NCBI GenBank assembly: GCA_016280695.1
Contig: JAEEHG010000174.1
Location: forward strand, 1 to 10,166
Length of the DNA stretch: 10,166 bases
Direction: 5' to 3'
Source of the DNA: Solobacterium sp.
GTDB lineage: Bacteria; Bacillota_I; Bacilli_A; Erysipelotrichales; Erysipelotrichaceae
The position numbers were made by a program, and so were the translations under genes. A model generated the notes under the pieces. That model saw nothing but the letters and a program-made list of their open reading frames with translations. It made no database searches and was not told where the DNA came from. Of this stretch, positions 7,067 through 10,166 are shown one piece after another; the first letter of the stretch is position 1; every line of letters starts with the position of its first letter.

Positions 7067-8188
7067 CTATGACTTTTTTTCTTCTTCCAGATACCTGGTG
7101 TCCACGGGATCTTCCCCGTCCAGCATCCGCGGATGCCCGGTCAGCCGGTTGGCCACGGACAGCAGCGGGTGGAAATGCGGGTTGATCATGCCGGTATACT
7201 CGATGAAGATTTCCGCGCCCAGCAGCAGCGCGACAACGATGAACATGCCAAGCTTCGGCCGGAAGTAGCTCAGCACCGCAGCGCCGGCAAACAGCAGCGT
7301 GACCACATAGAGGATCAGCACCGTCCGCCTGTGACCCAGCTTCAGCTTGATCATCAGGATATGATGCAGATGCCCCCGGTCCGCCTCGAAGATCCGCTGC
7401 CCCTTCAGCTTGCGCCTGACAATCGCAATCAGCGTATCGCTGATCGGGATAAACAGCACCAGCATCGGCAGGCCCAGGGTGATCAGCGCCGTGGTCTTGA
7501 AGCCCAGCAGCGACATGCAGGCGATGGTAAAGCCCATGAACTGCGCCCCGCAGTCACCGACAAAGATCGAAGCAGGATGGAAGTTGTACGGCAGGAAGCC
7601 GAGGATTGCCCCGGACAGGGACAGCGCCAGGATGCAGATATCCCGCCGGCCCATGAAGAAGCCCAGCAGGCCGATCGTCAGGGTGACAATCGTGGAGATG
7701 CCTGAAGACAGTCCGTCCAGACCGTCAATCAGGTTGATCGCGTTGGTAATGCCGACAATCCAGAAGAAGGAAATGCCGTAAGTCAGCACCGGGTTGTCGA
7801 GGGTCAGCGAGAAGATATGCAGGCTGTCCAGGTGCAGATGGCCGAACAGCATGGCAAACACCGCCCCACCGACCTGCAGCGCCAGCTTGATCTTCGGCGA
7901 CAGATCATAGATGTCATCCAGCAGCCCGCCCATGAAGACCAGGAAGCCGCCGATCAGAATCCCGTTGAGCGTATCGTCGGCCGCCCACAGCACCGCCAGG
8001 GAAATCAGAAAAGCCAGAAAGATGGCCACCCCGCCGATCCGGACGATCCGCCCGTGGTGCACCGTTCTGGCATTTTCCACCGCATAAAACCCCAGTTTCA
8101 GACCGATCAGCTTGCAGACCGGCACCAGAACCAGGGAGATGACAAACGGCAGTGCGAAATACGGAAACGCTCCTATAACCAGATTCAC
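7067..8188 (-). CDS. Undecaprenyl-phosphate sugar-1-phosphate transferase, WecA/TagO type
   Basis: Integral membrane enzyme of the MraY/WecA superfamily. It moves a sugar-1-phosphate, typically GlcNAc-1-P from UDP-GlcNAc, to undecaprenyl phosphate to start teichoic acid, capsule or similar glycan synthesis. Seen (numbered from an upstream TTG at 8206): about ten or eleven hydrophobic segments; HHGRIVRIGGVAIF (50-63); the Mg-binding pair LLDDIYDLSPKIKL (95-108); NAINLIDGLDGL (155-166); FVGDCGAQFMGF (215-226); and DRGHLHHIL (276-284), the HxH element of the WecA/TagO branch rather than MraY. I prefer the GTG at 8188, because AGGT lies 7-8 nt upstream and the likely transcription start (about 8207) nearly coincides with the TTG. 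It follows DUF1146, has its own promoter, and ends before the hairpin at 7047. The exact sugar is inferred. Confidence 0.93.
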   Translation of the reverse strand: MNLVIGAFPYFALPFVISLVLVPVCKLIGLKLGFYAVENARTVHHGRIVRIGGVAIFLAFLISLAVLWAADDTLNGILIGGFLVFMGGLLDDIYDLSPKIKLALQVGGAVFAMLFGHLHLDSLHIFSLTLDNPVLTYGISFFWIVGITNAINLIDGLDGLSSGISTIVTLTIGLLGFFMGRRDICILALSLSGAILGFLPYNFHPASIFVGDCGAQFMGFTIACMSLLGFKTTALITLGLPMLVLFIPISDTLIAIVRRKLKGQRIFEADRGHLHHILMIKLKLGHRRTVLILYVVTLLFAGAAVLSYFRPKLGMFIVVALLLGAEIFIEYTGMINPHFHPLLSVANRLTGHPRMLDGEDPVDTRYLEEEKKS

Positions 8189-8214
8189 GTGTATTACCTG
8201 TAACAACCTGCAAT

Positions 8215-8223
8215 ATTATAACA
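8215..8223 (-). promoter_or_regulatory. Extended -10 promoter of the WecA/TagO-like gene
   Basis: A perfect TATAAT (8220-8215) is preceded by TG one base upstream (8223-8222), the extended -10 pattern that can work without a -35. No good -35 is present at 17-18 bp. Initiation is predicted near 8207, giving a 5' leader of about 19 nt that contains ACAGGT ahead of the GTG at 8188. Confidence 0.65.
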
Positions 8224-8237
8224 CGAAGCAGCGTGTT
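8220..8237. repeat. Inverted repeat overlapping the wecA-like promoter
   Basis: AACACG (8220-8225) and CGTGTT (8232-8237) form a perfect 6+6 inverted repeat with a 6-bp centre, touching the -10 box. As DNA it could be a repressor operator. As RNA from upp it would be a short hairpin without a T-run, so a terminator is unlikely. Confidence 0.4.
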
Positions 8238-8239
8238 CC

Positions 8240-8449
8240 TTACCCCTGCAGACGGTAAAGGAAACCCAGCAGGAACTGGGCGGAAAGCCAAGCCAGGGAA
8301 ACCACCAGCAGGGCGTAAAGCACCCGGGCTTCCATGACCCTGTTTTTCTTCAGCAGTTTTTCAAAATCGAGGGCCTGCATGGCGTAGAAGGATACCAGCA
8401 GGCACACCATGTATATGCCCGTGCGGGCATAGAAGAACGTCAGTGCCAT
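8240..8449 (-). CDS. DUF1146 (YwzB-type) small membrane protein
   Basis: A 69-residue protein with two hydrophobic helices (about 9-24 and 43-65) separated by a basic linker, LDFEKLLKKNRVMEARVLY (27-45). That layout, with a helix, an Ala-Leu/Phe-(E/D)-K-x-x-K-K-x-R linker and a helix ending in QFLLGFL, matches the DUF1146/YwzB family of Bacillota. The family is often found near upp and the ATP synthase genes and has no established function. Its ATG directly abuts the upp stop codon (TAA followed by ATG) and no Shine-Dalgarno sequence is visible, so translation is probably coupled to upp termination. An 8-bp inverted repeat lies within codons 7-12. Confidence 0.85.
   Translation of the reverse strand: MALTFFYARTGIYMVCLLVSFYAMQALDFEKLLKKNRVMEARVLYALLVVSLAWLSAQFLLGFLYRLQG
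8414..8431. repeat. Palindrome in the start region of the DUF1146 gene
   Basis: TATGCCCG (8414-8421) and CGGGCATA (8424-8431) are perfect inverted arms around a 2-nt centre. In mRNA this would be a stable hairpin with a tight loop, about 20-35 nt inside the small gene. It could modulate coupled translation, or it may be chance in GC-rich coding sequence. Confidence 0.35.
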
Positions 8450-9070
8450 TTACTTGGTGCCGAAAATTCTGTCGCCCGCGTCACCGAGACCCGGCACGAT
8501 ATAGCCGATCTCATTGAGGTGGTCATCCATCGCCGCCAGGTAGATATCCACATCCGGATGCGCTTCCTGGACAGCCTTGGCGCCTTCCGGTGCCCCGACC
8601 AGGCAGACCAGGCGGATATTCTTTGCGCCGCGCTTCTTCATCATGTCAATTGCCGCAATGGCACTGCCGCCGGTGGCGAGCATCGGGTCGACAATCATGA
8701 TGATGGAATCTTCAAGATTCTTCGGGAACTTGGCAAAATACTCATGCGGTTCCAGGGTTTCCTCATCGCGGTAGAGGCCGATAAAGCCGACCTTGGCCGT
8801 CGGAATCAGCCGCCGGATGCCGTCCAGAAGACCGATGCCGGCCCGCAGGATGGGAACGATGACAACCTGCTTGCTCAGTTCATAACCTGTGCAGGCGCCC
8901 ATCGGGGTTTCAATGTCCACGCTTCTGACCGGCAGATCCCGGCAGACTTCATAGGCCATCAGTTCGGCAATTTCATCCAGGTTTTCCCGGAAATCCTTCG
9001 TGCCGGTTTCCTTGTTTCTCATGATGGTCAGTTTATGTGTAATCAAAGGATGATTCAGTACTTCGAGCAT
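8450..9070 (-). CDS. upp: Uracil phosphoribosyltransferase
   Basis: Cytoplasmic pyrimidine salvage enzyme converting uracil and PRPP to UMP. 206 residues, the family's normal length. Seen: the N-terminal [19 protein letters not shown] (6-24) typical of Upp; [13 protein letters not shown] (72-84); [16 protein letters not shown] (101-116); the PRPP loop [11 protein letters not shown] (127-137); and the C-terminal uracil-binding block [17 protein letters not shown] (190-206). The ATG at 9070 follows AGAGGAGG with an 8-nt spacer. It is first in a unit with DUF1146 (no gap) and the WecA/TagO-like gene. No PyrR-binding leader or attenuator is visible; the predicted untranslated leader is only about 20-25 nt. 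Confidence 0.98.
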   Translation of the reverse strand: MLEVLNHPLITHKLTIMRNKETGTKDFRENLDEIAELMAYEVCRDLPVRSVDIETPMGACTGYELSKQVVIVPILRAGIGLLDGIRRLIPTAKVGFIGLYRDEETLEPHEYFAKFPKNLEDSIIMIVDPMLATGGSAIAAIDMMKKRGAKNIRLVCLVGAPEGAKAVQEAHPDVDIYLAAMDDHLNEIGYIVPGLGDAGDRIFGTK

Positions 9071-9097
9071 GCCAAAAACCTCCTCTTTGTTTCATTC

Positions 9098-9126
9098 ATG
9101 ATAGAAGAATTTGTACTTCTGCGCAA
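9098..9126 (-). promoter_or_regulatory. Promoter of upp
   Basis: -10 TATCAT (9103-9098) lies 17 bp from a weak -35 TTGCGC (9126-9121). The 17-bp spacer carries most of an imperfect inverted repeat, AGAAG and CTTCT (9103-9107/9116-9120). The -35 lies only about 12 bp from the extended -10 of the divergent glycosyltransferase gene, so the two polymerase sites overlap. Confidence 0.55.
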
Positions 9127-9138
9127 CCTTGCCGTAAA

Positions 9139-9147
9139 TGCTATACT
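9139..9147 (+). promoter_or_regulatory. Extended -10 promoter of the glycosyltransferase gene
   Basis: TGC followed by TATACT (9142-9147) is an extended -10 element. It ends 6 nt before the ATG at 9154, so transcription should begin at or within a base or two of the start codon. No -35 at 17-18 bp and no ribosome binding site are present. Together these point to a leaderless transcript. Confidence 0.55.
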
Positions 9148-9153
9148 GTTGTC

Positions 9154-10166
9154 ATGAAGATCCTGATTACCCCGCCGGCTACCCGCCGGGAAGACACGGC
9201 CAGCCGCATTTTGGTCCAGAACATGATCGATCTGTTCCGGCAGAACGGTCATGCAGTTTCCCTCTGCGCCCCGGAAGACAGCCATTACCGCAATACGGAA
9301 CTGTTCCCCGCCGAACGGCCGAAAGTATCCTTCTTCCGACGCCGCGGCGAGGGAGCCGGGAAAACCTATGAGGAATACCTGTATTCCGTCGGGGCGCTGG
9401 ACAAGGAGTATCTCGTCAAGGACACGGAAACCATCCGCCGGGCCATTGCCTCGTTCCAGCCGGACCTGATGATCGATGCCGGCCGGACCGCCGCCCTGAT
9501 TGCCTCGCGGCTGGATAATATACGGATTTTTACGATTGTCAGCGCGCCGATGATCCGCTCCCGCCGGTTCCCGGCTGTGTGCGTCAACGGCCTCAATGAA
9601 GCGCTCTCTTCCTTCCGGCTTGAGCAGGTGCTGCAGCTGCGCAGCCTGCTGGAAACCGCGTCCCGCCGGATCGCCTTTTCCCCGGCTGCCGTACAGCCCT
9701 TCCCGGAAGATTTTCCGATTACCCGCATCGGCAGTATGGCCGTGCACCCGGAACCGGCTGCGCAAAGCGACAAGGTCGTGATCCTGCTGCACGAGTCCGC
9801 GGTCAAACCGAAACAGCTGCGCAGAATGATCACCGAGGCGTTCCTCGGGGCACCTTATCCTGTGGAAGCCTGGTATCCGGGCTGTCTGACCGCCAAGGAA
9901 GGAAACCTGCACTTCCTGCCGGCCATGAACTACCAGACCGTAAATGACGCGGCTGTGTGCGTCCATGACGGCAGTGACGCCCTGTTCAACGCCTGCCTCA
10001 CGGCCGGCATCCCGCAGCTCGTCATCAACAACGGCAGCTGGCAGAAAAACTGGAATGCCTACGCCGTGGAACGGCTGGGCGCCGGCGTGGTGCTGGCCGA
10101 GGACAACCTGGCCATGGATACGCTCTACGAAAACTACCGCCGGCTGGTGGCCGACGATTACTTCCG
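9154..10166 (+). CDS. GT-B glycosyltransferase (UGT/MGT-like), 3' end outside window
   Basis: Partial gene, 337 codons seen and still open at the right edge. Seen: an N-terminal Rossmann start MKILITPPATRREDTASRIL with a helix to NGHAVSLCAPE (1-41). QPDLMIDAGRTAALIA (102-117) matches the place where family members have P-D-hydrophobic-D. A second Rossmann half starts near DKVVILLHESAVKP (207-219). A C-terminal donor-binding block follows, VHDGSDALFNACLTAGIPQLVINN (270-293) then WQKNWNAYAVERLGAGVVL, equivalent to the HGG-(x)-A-x-x-x-G-x-P...DQxxNA-x-x-x-x-x-G-x-G pattern of UGT/MGT glycosyltransferases. The usual DQ is WQ here. Sugar and acceptor are unknown; the WecA/TagO-like gene nearby makes an envelope glycan or glycolipid plausible. 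It diverges from upp. The start is chosen because the first beta strand begins at once. Confidence 0.8.
   Translation, partial: MKILITPPATRREDTASRILVQNMIDLFRQNGHAVSLCAPEDSHYRNTELFPAERPKVSFFRRRGEGAGKTYEEYLYSVGALDKEYLVKDTETIRRAIASFQPDLMIDAGRTAALIASRLDNIRIFTIVSAPMIRSRRFPAVCVNGLNEALSSFRLEQVLQLRSLLETASRRIAFSPAAVQPFPEDFPITRIGSMAVHPEPAAQSDKVVILLHESAVKPKQLRRMITEAFLGAPYPVEAWYPGCLTAKEGNLHFLPAMNYQTVNDAAVCVHDGSDALFNACLTAGIPQLVINNGSWQKNWNAYAVERLGAGVVLAEDNLAMDTLYENYRRLVADDYF

Noticed and set aside
9071..9126. A PyrR-type attenuator before upp
   Set aside because: The leader between the predicted start and the ATG is too short and has no terminator/antiterminator pairs.
9055..9966. A minus-strand open frame opposite the glycosyltransferase, overlapping the upp start
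   Set aside because: It would cover the upp promoter and ribosome binding site, and it lacks motifs; the plus-strand frame has a Rossmann start and donor-binding block.

Overview
The window looks like chromosomal core sequence from a GC-rich member of the Bacillota (Firmicutes), plausibly Erysipelotrichia or a relative. The evidence is the tilS-hpt-ftsH gene order, a DUF1146 (YwzB-type) protein beside upp, a T-box leader, strong GGAGG-type ribosome binding sites, and G/C-rich third codon positions. The class-level assignment is inference. No insertion sequences, phage genes, CRISPR arrays or RNA genes other than the T-box leader were seen.

Layout, mostly on the minus strand and read right to left. 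(i) 9070-7067: upp, a DUF1146 membrane protein and a WecA/TagO-type undecaprenyl-phosphate sugar-1-phosphate transferase. The last gene has its own extended -10 promoter, and the group ends at a hairpin with a T-run at 7047-7011. (ii) 7010-1729: a MazF/PemK-fold protein of unknown role, tilS, hpt, ftsH and a zinc-ribbon membrane protein. These are tightly packed (8-nt overlap to 35-nt gaps) and end at a strong intrinsic terminator (1719-1692). (iii) 1623-256: a MATE-family efflux protein. (iv) 221-1: a consensus-like promoter and a T-box riboswitch whose specifier reads UGC (cysteine). It controls a gene to the left of the window, probably cysS or a cysteine-supply gene.

On the plus strand, a GT-B glycosyltransferase starts at 9154, diverges from upp and runs off the right edge. 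Its extended -10 element lies only 6 nt before the ATG and it has no ribosome binding site, which suggests a leaderless mRNA.

Functionally, the window combines base salvage (Upp, Hpt), tRNA-Ile decoding (TilS), membrane proteolysis (FtsH), cell-envelope glycan priming (WecA/TagO-like) and drug/metabolite efflux (MATE). The most unusual points are the cysteine T-box at the edge, the lone MazF-fold protein heading an essential-gene operon, the hairpin before it that both resembles a terminator and buries its ribosome binding site, and the zinc-ribbon membrane protein attached to ftsH. I did not find a clear multi-gene novel defence or metabolic system.
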